Shown here piece after piece: positions 50,990 to 60,536 of a DNA stretch of 64,000 bases. Source of the stretch: Gluconobacter kanchanaburiensis NBRC 103587 (GTDB taxonomy: Bacteria; Pseudomonadota; Alphaproteobacteria; Acetobacterales; Acetobacteraceae); contig NZ_BJVA01000001.1 in the NCBI RefSeq assembly GCF_007988905.1, forward strand, positions 248,001 through 312,000, given 5' to 3'. The notes under the pieces were generated by a model. That model made no database searches. It was given only the letters and a program-made list of their open reading frames with translations, and was not told the DNA's origin. Numbering within the stretch: position 1 is the first letter of the stretch; every line of letters begins with the position of its first letter. A program made the translations under genes and the position numbers.

Positions 50990-52693
50990 ATGACATCTCC
51001 GTTCTCTTCCGATCCGACAGAACCGGCTTTTGCCCGCTTTAGAGCGGGGGATCTTGCGGGAGCAGAAGCAGGGTTTCGAAAGATTCTCGATGCATTGCCC
51101 CTTCAGCCGGATGCCTTGCACGGAATGGCCTGTCTGGCTCGGGCGCGGGGGCAGCATGCGACTGCAATTTCCTTGACGGGGCGTGCCCTGCAGCAGGGTG
51201 GTATTTCGCCTGTTCGGAAAGCGCGGATGCATATCACACTCGGACTTGCGCTTCTGGCGCGCGGCCATGTGGAACCTGCGCGGGCGGCTCTCGCGGTCGC
51301 GATCCTGTTGCAGCCCTCCGATCCAAGAGCCCATGCCGCACTGGCGGATGTGTTCCTGCAGCTCGGACGACGGGAAGAGGCACGCGATGCACTGAAGCGG
51401 GCGGCTGATCTTTCAGCGCGGGACGATGAGATCCGGACCCGGCTCGGTGCCCTCCTGCTGGAAGACGGTCTTGTTGAGCAGGCCATCGGCCAGTTTCGGC
51501 AAATCGTGGCCCGAAGACCGGGGGACGGTGTGGCGTTGGCTAATCTTGGAGCGGCGCTGTTCGCAGACAATGCGTTCGACGAAGCCCGTCAGACATTGCT
51601 TCAGGCTTGCGGACTTGGAACGCGAACAGCCGAAACATTGAACAGTCTCGGGTTGGTGGAAATGGCATCGGGTGACCTTGGGGCGGCCTGCGAAACGTTA
51701 CATAACGCGCTTGAACTCAGCCCTCTGGATGGGCGGATCGCGAACAGCCTGGGGACGGCCCTGATGGAAGTAGGGCGGCTGAGAGATGCGGAAGCCCTGT
51801 TTCGGGAAATCATGACCCGTGAAAGCGGCCAGGAACGGGATCGGGCACGCTTCAATCGTTCCACCATTCTTCTCGGGCAGGGACGTTTTTCCGAAGGTTG
51901 GAGTGAATTCGAAAGTCGTCTGGCGCTGTTGCACATTTCCACGGCGGCAGCCCCGGCATGGGATGGGTCATCGGGACTGGAACCGGTGGCGATAACGGGC
52001 GAACAGGGGCTTGGGGATGAGGTGCAGTTCCTGCGATTTCTGTTGGAAGCATCGCGACGCCGCCCTCTTAGGCTTCGTTTCCGAACGGCGGATCTTGCTC
52101 GGTGGATGCCTGAACTGGATCAGAGACAGATTTTGTCTCCTGATGGTCCGGTGGTGGCGGAAACCTCTTTGTTGAGTCTTCCGGCTGTTCTTGGGCTGGA
52201 GAGCGCTCCTTCATCCCGTCCTTATCTGGGGATTCCAGCAAAGCCTGAAGCAGGACGAATCGGCGTCTGCTGGTCAGGAAATCCGACTTACCGGTTCGAT
52301 CGCAGGCGTTCGGTACCGGTGGATTATCTGGGGGGCCTGCAACATGTTTTGGGCGCGAAGTTCATTGCCCTGCAACGCGGTCATGTTCCTGGGTGGATGG
52401 AGCAGCCTTCTCTCGAGACACCGGTGGATCTGGCGCGGGAGGTCAGCCGGTGTGCTCTGGTCATCAGCGTGGATACTTTCACGGCGCATCTCACCGGGGC
52501 TGTCGGACGACCTCTCTGGCTGCTTAATCGTGAAGGGGGCGACTGGCGGTGGAAAGACGTCGCCTGGTACGAAGACGTCCGGCAGTTCAGGCCTCCTTCG
52601 GACGTGACTGTCGCCGTCGGATGGGAGGCTGTGATGCGCGACGTGGCGACGGCGCTCAGCCTGTGGTTACGGGCACCGCAGGGCGGCTTGTAA
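50990..52693 (+). CDS. TPR protein with glycosyltransferase family 9-like C-terminal domain
   Basis: 567 residues from ATG 50990, or 588 from GTG 50927; neither has a good ribosome binding site and the ATG leaves room for a divergent promoter. Residues to about 300 are tandem tetratricopeptide repeats (for example GDLAGAEAGFRKILDALP, GRLRDAEALFREIM). The C-terminal part begins at ITGEQGLGDEVQFLRFLLEA and contains GRIGVCWSGNPTYRFDRRRS and LVISVDTFTAHLTGAVGRPL, the heptosyltransferase-like half found in many TPR proteins of alphaproteobacteria. Sugar transfer is possible but substrate unknown. Its last 38 bases overlap the convergent glnD. Confidence 0.82.
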   Translation: MTSPFSSDPTEPAFARFRAGDLAGAEAGFRKILDALPLQPDALHGMACLARARGQHATAISLTGRALQQGGISPVRKARMHITLGLALLARGHVEPARAALAVAILLQPSDPRAHAALADVFLQLGRREEARDALKRAADLSARDDEIRTRLGALLLEDGLVEQAIGQFRQIVARRPGDGVALANLGAALFADNAFDEARQTLLQACGLGTRTAETLNSLGLVEMASGDLGAACETLHNALELSPLDGRIANSLGTALMEVGRLRDAEALFREIMTRESGQERDRARFNRSTILLGQGRFSEGWSEFESRLALLHISTAAAPAWDGSSGLEPVAITGEQGLGDEVQFLRFLLEASRRRPLRLRFRTADLARWMPELDQRQILSPDGPVVAETSLLSLPAVLGLESAPSSRPYLGIPAKPEAGRIGVCWSGNPTYRFDRRRSVPVDYLGGLQHVLGAKFIALQRGHVPGWMEQPSLETPVDLAREVSRCALVISVDTFTAHLTGAVGRPLWLLNREGGDWRWKDVAWYEDVRQFRPPSDVTVAVGWEAVMRDVATALSLWLRAPQGGL

Positions 52694-55508
52694 GCGAGGC
52701 GAGCAACGTCTCGCGCAGACGTGCCAGACGGACGGGATCAGTGATTTTCAGGCCCAGCAGGTCCCGGACATAGAACACGTCCACCGCGCGCATGCCGTAA
52801 GTCGTGATGTGCGCGGAGGAGACCTGAAGGGATTCGCTGCTGAGCGCGGATGTGATGTCGTGGAGGAGGCCGGGCCGGTCGCGCCCGTTGACTTCGATGA
52901 CAGTGTGCCGGTCTGAGGCCGTATTGTCGATGACGACACGGGGCGGGACGTGGATCGCCCGCATCCGGCGGGACGTGCTGTGATGGCTGGCGTCCTCGAT
53001 ACCCTTGCGGATGTCGAGATGACCGGAGAGGGCTTGTTCCACAAGATGATTGAGGCGACCGAGCTGGTGAGGCTCTTCAAAAGAACAGCCTTCTCCATCC
53101 TGCACCCAGAATGTGTCCAGCGCCATGCCGTCACTGAGTGTGTGGATGCGGGCGTCGACGATGGAAGCGCCTGCAACGGCCAAGGCTCCCGCGATCTGCG
53201 AGAACAGGCCAGGATGGTCGGCACATAGGACGGTCAGTTCGGTGACGCCGCGTTCGGGTAGCGGGAACGCTTCCACCGTCACGGGAGAGCGGTACCGGTC
53301 CGAATCGTGGACCATGCGGGCATGACGCATTTGGGTATCGGTGTCGAAGCCGAGCCAGTAGCTGGGGTAGCCGAGGTCCAGAAAGCGGTCGATGCTGTTT
53401 TCGGGGAGAGTGCCGGTGAGGCCATCCCGGGCAAGATCGCGGGCATGGCTTACGCGGCTGTCCCGTTCGGTCGCGGCCAGTCCGCCTTCCAAAACCTCGG
53501 CGACGCGGGAGAAAAGCTCGCGCAGGAGGGTAGCTTTCCAGGCGTTCCAGACCTTCGGGCTGACGGCCCGCATGTCGGCGATGGTCAGGAGCAGGAGGAG
53601 GCGCAGGCGTTCGGGAGACTGGATGGTGTCGGCGAGGTCGAGGATCGTACGGGGATCGTCGATGTCGCGGGTGAAGGCGGTCTGCGAGAGCAGAAGATGG
53701 TGCAGGACCAGCCAGGAGACGGTGTCGGTTTCTTCGGGATCGAGGCCGAGTTGCGGACAGATGGTCAGCGCGAGGTCAGCACCGATTTCAGAATGGTCGC
53801 CGCCACGTCCCTTGCCAATATCGTGCAGCAGGACAGCGACATAGAGCGCACGGCGGGACCGGAGGTCGCTGGCCAGAGTGTAGGCTAGCGGGATTTCGTC
53901 CGCCATGCGACCGGCTTCGATCTGGCCCATCATGCGCACAGCTTCGACGATGTGCTCGTCAACCGTATAGATATGGTAGCTGTCGAACTGCATCTGACCG
54001 ACCACGCGGGACCAGTCTGGCAGAAGACGACCAAGAAGGCCGGTTTCGTTGAGGATCGGGAGCCAGAAGGGGACGGCTTTCGTGTCGTCCGCACTGGGTT
54101 CGCAGAGCAGGTCCAGAAAGATTTTCGCGGTTTCGACATCGTCGCGCAGGGTGACGGCATGACGTTCGTTGCGGATGATTTGCTGCATTGCGATGGGATG
54201 CAGGGGCAGGTCATGGCGCCGGCCGCAGTCAAGTAGACGGAACATTTCACGGGGCTGTGCCGCGAACGTTACGGGCTCGATGGGGCAGATGCGGCCGGCA
54301 ATGGTCTGGAAGTCTTCGGGGCCGAGGACAACCTGGGGTGGTTCTCCGGTCGTCTGGTCCTGAAGATGCATCAGCACGACGGGCTGTAGGACGCTGGTGA
54401 GGCGCATGACATCGCGGGCAGTCAGGAAATAGTGCCGCATGAAACGTTCGACGCCGCGTTGTCGGCCGTGGGTTGCATACCCCATGCGTCCGCCAATGAC
54501 GGGCTGGACGTCAAAGGTCAGGCGTTCTTCCGCGCGGCCGGTGATGTAGTGCAGGTGCAGGCGGACGGTCCACAGGAAGTCCCATGAGCGCCGAGCACGA
54601 TGGGCTTCGCGGTCTGTAAGAAGCCCGAAAGATGCGAAAGACGGTGTCTGTGGGGCCTCGGCCGGGCCGCCGCTCCGTTCGGGACTGGACACCGCGCAGC
54701 CTAGTGCTGCGCGCCCCATCCAGTTCAGGGTTTGCAGATCGCGCAGTCCGCCACGGCCTTCTTTGATATTGGGTTCAACCATGTAAGGATTGTCGCCAAA
54801 TCGGCGATGACGCTGTTCGCGTTCGCCGATTTTTCCCATTACGAAGGCGCATAGCCGATCGTTTTGGAGATCCGCGCCGAGAGCACAGCGCAGGTCACGG
54901 GCGAGGCCACGTTCCCCGTGGAGAAACCGCAGGTCCAGCAGGGCGGTCCGGATGGTGAGATCGGTCTCTGCGTCGCGGACGCATTCGGCGATGGAGCGCG
55001 TGGCATGCCCGACGCGCAGTCCGAGGTCCCACAGGGCGTAGAGAATGAACTCGATCCGCGCGGTCATGGCCGGGGTCGGGTCGCCGGGAATGAGGAAAAG
55101 GATGTCGATGTCGCTGAAAGGGGCAAGAAGGCCCGCTCCATAACCACCAGTAGCGCACAGACAAAGGGTATCGCCGGGAGCGTCGTATTTATGGGCAGCC
55201 AGATCGGCGAGAGCACAGACCATCGCGTCGGCCTGATGTGCGAGGGCGCGGGCTGCGTCGATTCCCGAGATGTGGCGCTTTTCAAACTGTTCCCGGACCA
55301 GAGCATGACCACTTCCAAGATGCCGCCGCAGGACAGAAAGGACATCTTCGCGGTTCGTGAGCCCCTGTGCCGCGGCTGTCTGGAGGGCGAGCGTCAGCGA
55401 TGAGGCCGGTTCGCACGAAGGGGAGGCGGTTCGGTCAGACAGGGGCTTATCCGTATCGTCAGCGAAGGGGGGAAGAGAAGTTTCGCCTGAGAAAGAGTTT
55501 TCTTTCAA
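52656..55508 (-). CDS. glnD: [Protein-PII] uridylyltransferase/uridylyl-removing enzyme GlnD
   Basis: Nitrogen sensor that uridylylates PII when glutamine is low and reverses this when it is high. Domains in order: nucleotidyltransferase (GGYGAGLLAPFSDIDILFL), then the PNPNIKEGRGGLRDLQTL-like block (EPNIKEGRGGLRDLQTLNW), HD hydrolase (VLLHDIGKGRGGDHSEIG), and two C-terminal ACT domains (TELTVLCADHPGLFSQIAGA; EVNGRDRPGLLHDIT). The usual GGYGRGEL reads GGYGAGLL, but the SDxD aspartates are intact. The start is TTG 55508, which overlaps the mutS TGA and has CAGGAAAC about 7 bases upstream, giving 950 residues. Upstream ATG options lie inside mutS. Confidence 0.95.
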   Translation of the reverse strand: MKENSFSGETSLPPFADDTDKPLSDRTASPSCEPASSLTLALQTAAAQGLTNREDVLSVLRRHLGSGHALVREQFEKRHISGIDAARALAHQADAMVCALADLAAHKYDAPGDTLCLCATGGYGAGLLAPFSDIDILFLIPGDPTPAMTARIEFILYALWDLGLRVGHATRSIAECVRDAETDLTIRTALLDLRFLHGERGLARDLRCALGADLQNDRLCAFVMGKIGEREQRHRRFGDNPYMVEPNIKEGRGGLRDLQTLNWMGRAALGCAVSSPERSGGPAEAPQTPSFASFGLLTDREAHRARRSWDFLWTVRLHLHYITGRAEERLTFDVQPVIGGRMGYATHGRQRGVERFMRHYFLTARDVMRLTSVLQPVVLMHLQDQTTGEPPQVVLGPEDFQTIAGRICPIEPVTFAAQPREMFRLLDCGRRHDLPLHPIAMQQIIRNERHAVTLRDDVETAKIFLDLLCEPSADDTKAVPFWLPILNETGLLGRLLPDWSRVVGQMQFDSYHIYTVDEHIVEAVRMMGQIEAGRMADEIPLAYTLASDLRSRRALYVAVLLHDIGKGRGGDHSEIGADLALTICPQLGLDPEETDTVSWLVLHHLLLSQTAFTRDIDDPRTILDLADTIQSPERLRLLLLLTIADMRAVSPKVWNAWKATLLRELFSRVAEVLEGGLAATERDSRVSHARDLARDGLTGTLPENSIDRFLDLGYPSYWLGFDTDTQMRHARMVHDSDRYRSPVTVEAFPLPERGVTELTVLCADHPGLFSQIAGALAVAGASIVDARIHTLSDGMALDTFWVQDGEGCSFEEPHQLGRLNHLVEQALSGHLDIRKGIEDASHHSTSRRMRAIHVPPRVVIDNTASDRHTVIEVNGRDRPGLLHDITSALSSESLQVSSAHITTYGMRAVDVFYVRDLLGLKITDPVRLARLRETLLASLTSRPAVPVTTG

Positions 55509-58156
55509 GTGTCGTTTCCTGAGGCGAGACGTTTCAGATCGTATAACGCCCGCAGGGCGTCCCGGGGAGAGAGATCGTCGGGGTTCAGCGCTCGGATTGC
55601 GTCCTCCAGAGCGGTGGCCACGGGATCGGGTGCAGGCGTAGAAGAAGGATGTGATTGCGGCTCCGCCACGGCTTCGAAAAGCGGGAGCGAGGAGCGGGAA
55701 TCGGCCTGTTCGCGCTCGAACTGTGTGAGAAGGCGGCCAGCACGATTGATGACGGAAGCAGGGATTCCCGCCAGTTTTGCTACATGCAGCCCCCAGCTCT
55801 TGCGGGCGGCACCGGGACGGACCTCGTGCTGGAAAATGACTTCGCCGCGCCATTCCTTCACGGCCATCGTGTATGGCGCCAGACGAGGCAGGAAATCGGT
55901 TAGGGCACCAAGTTCATGGAAATGTGTGGCAAAGATTGTCCGCGAGCCAAGCTGTGTGTGCAGGGCTTCGAGCGTGGCCCATGCGATGGACAGACCATCA
56001 AGAGTCGCAGTGCCCCGACCGATCTCGTCCACAACCACGAGGGATTTTGGACCAGCCTGATTGAGAATCGCGGCGGTCTCGGTCATTTCGACCATGAAGG
56101 TGGAGCGACCACGGGCCAGATCGTCCGCGCCGCCGACGCGTGAGAACAGGCGGTCCACGACGCCGATCTGGGCGGATTTTGCCGGAACGGGAAGACCGGC
56201 CTGTGCAAGAATGACGGCAAGAGCGGTCTGACGCAGGAATGTCGATTTGCCCGCCATGTTCGGGCCCGTGAGCAGCATGGCGCGGTGTTCGGGCGGCAGA
56301 GCGCAGTCATTGGGAATAAAACGGGCGTCCGCGCTTCCCGATTCGGCCAGTGCGGCTTCGACGACCGGGTGGCGGCAGGCGATGAGGCTGAACTCCGTGC
56401 CCTCCGTGACGGTGGGGCGGCACCATGCGCCACCTTCCGCGAGCAGGCCGCAGGAGCGCAGGACGTCTGCGAGGGCCAGGAATTCCGCGACATCATCGAG
56501 CGCCGGAGTTTGCAGGATATGGGCGCAGAGTTCGGCGAAGATGCGGCGTTCGAGTGCAGAGGCTTTGTCGGCGGCTTCGAGGATGGCGCGGTCCAGACCG
56601 GCAAGCTCTTCTGTGGAGAAGCGGGCGAGGCTGGCCGTGCCCTGACGGAAGGACAGCTCCGGGTTATCGCGGAGTTTTGTGCCGGCTGCGGACGGGACTT
56701 CGATGACGTAGCCGAGCTGCGCATGGTGTTTGATCTTGAGGTTTGAGACGCCGAATTTTTCGGACAGGTCACCCTGCATGGCGGCGATGATGCGGCGGCT
56801 TTCGTCACGCAGGCCGCGATAGCGGTCCAGTTCCGTATTGTAGCCGGGGGCGGTGAAGCCGCCATCTTCGATGCGGGCAGGAAGAGTTTCGGCGACGGCG
56901 GCCTGAAGCTGCTCCAGCAGGGTGTCGGCGCGGCCGTATAGGCCTGCGGTGAGGGTGCGGATCAGCGTGGGGGTGGAGGCGTCGCAGACGGGCTGGAACA
57001 GGGCTGTGATGTCGTTGGCGGTGATCAGCGTGTCACGGATGGCGGCGAGATCGCGTGGCTGGCCACGTCCGGCGGAGATGCGGCCCAGCGCGCGTGCGGG
57101 ATCTGGGGTGCGGCGCAGGATATCGCCGAGTGCGCTGGATAGGCCGGGAATGGACTGAAGCCACAGCCAGCCGTTCTGGCGGTCCGTAATGGCGGTGGCA
57201 TCCGTCAGCGGAGAGGCGAGCCATTGTGCAAGGAGGCGGGAGCCTGCGGCCGTGGCGGTGCGGGTGACGGCACCGAGAAGGCTGTGTTTCGTCTCGCCGT
57301 CGCGGGTGCGGAGGATGTCAAGGCTGGCGCGGGTGGCGGGGTCGATGCCCAGCACACCGTCCGTGCCCTGCGGGATGGGACGCGACAGGCGCGGGAGTGC
57401 TCCGGCCTGACTGCGCTGGACGTAGTTCAGGGCGATGGCACAGGCGACAGCCTGTTCAGGCGGGAAGTCTCCGAGGGCGTCGATCTGGGCCACGCCATAG
57501 GCGCGGGCGACGAGGGTGCGGGCGCTGTCGAGTGTCGGCGGGACCGCGACTGGAGCTAGGCGGGATGCGTAATCTGGCGCGATCAGGTCGGGTTCGGACA
57601 GGATTTCGGCGGGGTCCAGCCTCGCCAGAAGCTCCGGCAAAGCGGCATCGCTGACCGAAGCCGTTTCGAAAGCCCCGGTGGAAATATCGATCCAGGCCGC
57701 GCCGATCGTTTTTACACGTTTTTCGGGGCTGCGGGCGAGGGCGAGCAGGAGATTGGCACGTCCGGCTTCGAGCAGTTCGTCCTCCGTCAGGGTGCCAGGA
57801 GTGACCACGCGAACGATGGCACGGGCGAGCGGGCCTTTCTGGGGCTTTTCGCCCTTTTTCGGCGGGGTCTGCGTCTGTTCAGCGACGGCGACGCGAAAGC
57901 CGCGACGGATCAGCCGCGAGAGATAGGCCGGGGCGGCCGCGACCGGGACGCCGCACATGGGGATCGGCTCGCCCTGATGCGTGCCGCGGGCTGTCAGTGC
58001 GATGTCGAGCGCCATGGCGGCGGCCTGTGCGTCGGCGAAGAATAGTTCGTAGAAATCGCCCATGCGGAAAAAGAGCAGGGCATCGGGTTCGCGGTGTTTG
58101 AGATCGAACCACTGGGCCATCGCGGGGCTGGCATTTTCGGCGGTAGGCAGGGGCAT
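55505..58156 (-). CDS. mutS: DNA mismatch repair protein MutS
   Basis: Recognises mismatches and small loops. The 883-residue protein has the mismatch-binding N-terminus with the Phe-x-Glu motif in RMGDFYELFFADA, the connector, lever and clamp domains, and the ATPase: Walker A TGPNMAGKSTFLRQ (about residue 630), Walker B LVVVDEIGRGTATLDGLSIA, and the ATFATHFHEL-type His (TIFATHFHELGAL). It is full length. It is followed by glnD with a TTGA overlap, and murJ lies upstream on the same strand. Confidence 0.97.
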   Translation of the reverse strand: MPLPTAENASPAMAQWFDLKHREPDALLFFRMGDFYELFFADAQAAAMALDIALTARGTHQGEPIPMCGVPVAAAPAYLSRLIRRGFRVAVAEQTQTPPKKGEKPQKGPLARAIVRVVTPGTLTEDELLEAGRANLLLALARSPEKRVKTIGAAWIDISTGAFETASVSDAALPELLARLDPAEILSEPDLIAPDYASRLAPVAVPPTLDSARTLVARAYGVAQIDALGDFPPEQAVACAIALNYVQRSQAGALPRLSRPIPQGTDGVLGIDPATRASLDILRTRDGETKHSLLGAVTRTATAAGSRLLAQWLASPLTDATAITDRQNGWLWLQSIPGLSSALGDILRRTPDPARALGRISAGRGQPRDLAAIRDTLITANDITALFQPVCDASTPTLIRTLTAGLYGRADTLLEQLQAAVAETLPARIEDGGFTAPGYNTELDRYRGLRDESRRIIAAMQGDLSEKFGVSNLKIKHHAQLGYVIEVPSAAGTKLRDNPELSFRQGTASLARFSTEELAGLDRAILEAADKASALERRIFAELCAHILQTPALDDVAEFLALADVLRSCGLLAEGGAWCRPTVTEGTEFSLIACRHPVVEAALAESGSADARFIPNDCALPPEHRAMLLTGPNMAGKSTFLRQTALAVILAQAGLPVPAKSAQIGVVDRLFSRVGGADDLARGRSTFMVEMTETAAILNQAGPKSLVVVDEIGRGTATLDGLSIAWATLEALHTQLGSRTIFATHFHELGALTDFLPRLAPYTMAVKEWRGEVIFQHEVRPGAARKSWGLHVAKLAGIPASVINRAGRLLTQFEREQADSRSSLPLFEAVAEPQSHPSSTPAPDPVATALEDAIRALNPDDLSPRDALRALYDLKRLASGNDT

Positions 58157-58231
58157 GAAGGTGCCGATGGGTCCGGTCTCCGGGCTGTCAGGTCGGGGAA
58201 GGGGAAAACAGTGCCTTGGCCATACCGCCTT

Positions 58232-58255
58232 CCTGCCGGTGTGTGAACCGGCAGG
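58232..58255. other. Stem-loop between murJ and mutS
   Basis: Perfect 9-bp stem CCTGCCGGT (58232-58240) with ACCGGCAGG (58247-58255) around a 6-base loop, between the murJ stop (58262) and the mutS start (58156) on the minus strand. No T tract, so it may be a weak or Rho-dependent terminator or an mRNA-stabilising hairpin. Confidence 0.4.
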
Positions 58256-58261
58256 GCAGGG

Positions 58262-59818
58262 TCAGTGGGTGCGTCTGCGGTTCAGGCGTGACTGGAAAGC
58301 CACGGCGACGTCACGCAGGCGCACCACCTTTAAGGCATCAAGAGTCATAACGTAGACCAGCATGCCGAAGATGATCAGCGCCATGAGCATGCTGAAGCGC
58401 CACACGCCGTGCCAAGAGGGCAGGTCGGGTGCCACGAATTTTTCTGATGCTGCGACCCAGAGCGCCATCATGATCGCGGCGCCTGTAATGCGCAGGGCGC
58501 GACCTTTGAGAAGTGGGTCCGTAACAAACAGGCCGCGCCGGTGCAGGATGACGGCGAGGAGGGTGCAGTTGACGAAAGCGGCAACCGTGCTGGCCAGCGG
58601 CGGGCCGATATGAGCCAGCGGTCGGTACAGCAGGAGGTTGAGGACAAGGTTCAGTCCCAGCGTGAAGAACCCGATGCGGACTGGCGTGACGGTGTCGCCT
58701 TCTGCGAAAAAGGCTGGAGAGAGAACCTTGATGAGAACGAAGGCAGGCAGGCCGAGCGCATAGGCCTGAAGGCACTGGCCTGCAAGGAAAGCGTCAGCGA
58801 CGGTGAAATGACCATAGCTGAAAAGAGCGGCCATGATGGGGAAGGCGAGAACGATCATGCCGATCATGGCGGGCAGCGTCAGGAGCAGCGTGTAGTCGAT
58901 GGCGCGGTTGACGCTGGAATGGACGGCGGCGCGGTCGTTGTTGGCGATATGGCGGGTCAGGAGCGGCAGAAGAGCCGTCCCGGCAGCCGAGCCGAGAACG
59001 CCGAGGGGAAGCTGGTTGATGCGATCCGCGAAATACAGGATCGAAGGCGTTCCCACAGGCAGGTGGGTTGCGATGATCATGTCCACGGTCAGGTTGATCT
59101 GCGTGACGCCGGAGCCAACAAGGCCCGGCCCCATGCGGCGCAGAAGGGCCCGCATATCTGCCGAGAGGCTGGGCCATGTCAGGTGCGGCGCCATGCCTGC
59201 GCGGTGTGCGGCCCAGTAGAGGGCGCCGAACTGCACGAGGCCCGAGAGCGTCACCCCCCAGGCGCTCACGACGGCGGTATTGTGCCAGACCAGAGCGCCG
59301 AGAAGGATCGCCGCGATACCGATGATGTTGAAGGTGACATAAGCGGCGGCGGCGGCGGTGAATTTCCCAAGTCCGTTGAGAATGCCCGAGACGAGGGCCG
59401 CGCCACAGATCAGCAGCATGTAGGGGAACGTGATGCGCGACAGATGTACCGCAATCTCAAAACGGGTTCCGTTGAGGCCGGAGCCGATGAAGCTCACGAC
59501 CAGCGGCATGAAGATTTCGGCAAGGACGGTCAGCAGGGCAAGCCAGAGCATCAGGCCGGAGAGCGCCTGACCGGCGAAGCGCAGGGCGGGTTGTGGGCCT
59601 TTTGTTTCGTAACGTTCGGTGAACATTGGCACGAAAGCTGCGTTGAACGCGCCTTCGCCGAAAAGACGCCGGAACATGTTGGGCAGTCTGAGCGCGATCA
59701 GGTAGGCGTCCTGAACGGGGCCGGCACCAAGGAACGCGGCGAGAAGCTGATCACGAACGAGGCCAAGGACACGCGAAAGCATTGTCCAGCTGCCGACTGT
59801 CAGGAAATTGCGAAGCAT
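58262..59818 (-). CDS. murJ: Lipid II flippase MurJ
   Basis: MOP-superfamily flippase that moves lipid II across the inner membrane for peptidoglycan synthesis. The 518-residue protein has about 14 hydrophobic segments. It has the N-terminal MurJ block LTVGSWTMLSRVLGLVRDQL, DAYLIALRLPNMFRRLFGEG with the essential arginines, GAFNAAFVPMFTERYE, and ITFPYMLLICGAALVSGILN. It starts at ATG 59818; the 76 bases upstream separate it from a small membrane-protein gene. Confidence 0.96.
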   Translation of the reverse strand: MLRNFLTVGSWTMLSRVLGLVRDQLLAAFLGAGPVQDAYLIALRLPNMFRRLFGEGAFNAAFVPMFTERYETKGPQPALRFAGQALSGLMLWLALLTVLAEIFMPLVVSFIGSGLNGTRFEIAVHLSRITFPYMLLICGAALVSGILNGLGKFTAAAAAYVTFNIIGIAAILLGALVWHNTAVVSAWGVTLSGLVQFGALYWAAHRAGMAPHLTWPSLSADMRALLRRMGPGLVGSGVTQINLTVDMIIATHLPVGTPSILYFADRINQLPLGVLGSAAGTALLPLLTRHIANNDRAAVHSSVNRAIDYTLLLTLPAMIGMIVLAFPIMAALFSYGHFTVADAFLAGQCLQAYALGLPAFVLIKVLSPAFFAEGDTVTPVRIGFFTLGLNLVLNLLLYRPLAHIGPPLASTVAAFVNCTLLAVILHRRGLFVTDPLLKGRALRITGAAIMMALWVAASEKFVAPDLPSWHGVWRFSMLMALIIFGMLVYVMTLDALKVVRLRDVAVAFQSRLNRRRTH

Positions 59819-59894
59819 TTCCTGATCCTAGCCTAACATTCAGCGCTGCGACATATGGTCCGTGACAGGAAAAACACGCCGTAGCTGATTGGCT

Positions 59895-60140
59895 TCAGCG
59901 CAAAATTGTTTCGCGATTGTACGGGGTCGTGGTGGTACGCTGCGACTGGCCAATGCTGGGGCGAACCGCGGCGAGACCGATGCAGAGCAGCGTGACTTCC
60001 AGCATCAGCATGGCGCTGGCCCAGAAAATGCCGGACAGGCCGAGGAATGTCGTGACGTGATGGGCTACGGCAGGCGTTAAGGCACCGAGGGCCGCAACCA
60101 CCAGGAGCGGCAGGATCGGGCGGAGGAGTGAGTCCTTCAT
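59895..60140 (-). CDS. Small hypothetical membrane protein
   Basis: 81 residues with two hydrophobic helices (PILPLLVVAALGALTPAVA; FWASAMLMLEVTLLCIGLAA) and a basic, Thr-rich tail ending NRETILR. From ATG 60140, with AGGAG 8-12 bases upstream in CAGGAGCCACATC, which decides against the longer frame to 60227. No family recognised. It lies upstream of murJ on the same strand. Confidence 0.65.
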   Translation of the reverse strand: MKDSLLRPILPLLVVAALGALTPAVAHHVTTFLGLSGIFWASAMLMLEVTLLCIGLAAVRPSIGQSQRTTTTPYNRETILR

Positions 60141-60247
60141 GATGTGGCTCCTGTCACATTTCTGACATGGACTGTGCCGGGTTTTGATACGGATGTTCAA
60201 GGAAAAAAGATAAATTCCCAGCTCCATTTTGCGTGATAACGGGTGCC

Positions 60248-60536
60248 ATGAAGGATTTTTCGACGCTTTCCACCCTTGTTGATGCTCCCACCGGCATTGC
60301 CGATCTCCAGCACAGGCTGGATCGGATCCGCCTTATCGCTTTACGTCGTCTGGAAAGGGAAGCGGATGGGTGCGGACCATCAGATCCTGCAGCGGATGCT
60401 GGGAAATGTGGCGGTCGAGGCCTTGGTTGGACGTGTTCCGCTGGCCGGGGATCTGTTCGATACGGTTTTCAAGGCCGATTTGCGGAATATCGGCATGATG
60501 GAGAAAGCCCTTGCTTCGCGCCTCGGCTCTCAGTGA
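60248..60536 (+). pseudogene. DUF4112 family gene with an apparent frame-breaking internal deletion
   Basis: The C-terminal half of a DUF4112 protein is clear in one frame to the stop at 60536: ALSLYVVWKGKRMGADHQIL, RMLGNVAVEALVGRVPLAGD, LFDTVFKADLRN. The expected N-terminal half (an LDsrfxiPGT...GLDallGLiPgvGD-type segment) is absent. A plausible start, ATG 60248 (MKDFSTLSTLVDAPTGIADL ... HRLDRI), is in a different frame, and the two halves meet around GGATCCGCC (about 60325-60333). This looks like an out-of-frame deletion of roughly 30-35 codons. A short product from ATG 60282 in the second frame is possible but would lack half the domain. Confidence 0.6.

Noticed and set aside
60276-60536. 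Intact short DUF4112 gene starting at TTG 60276 or ATG 60282
   Set aside because: It would lack the N-terminal half of the domain, and the natural-looking start lies in another frame, so a broken gene is more likely.
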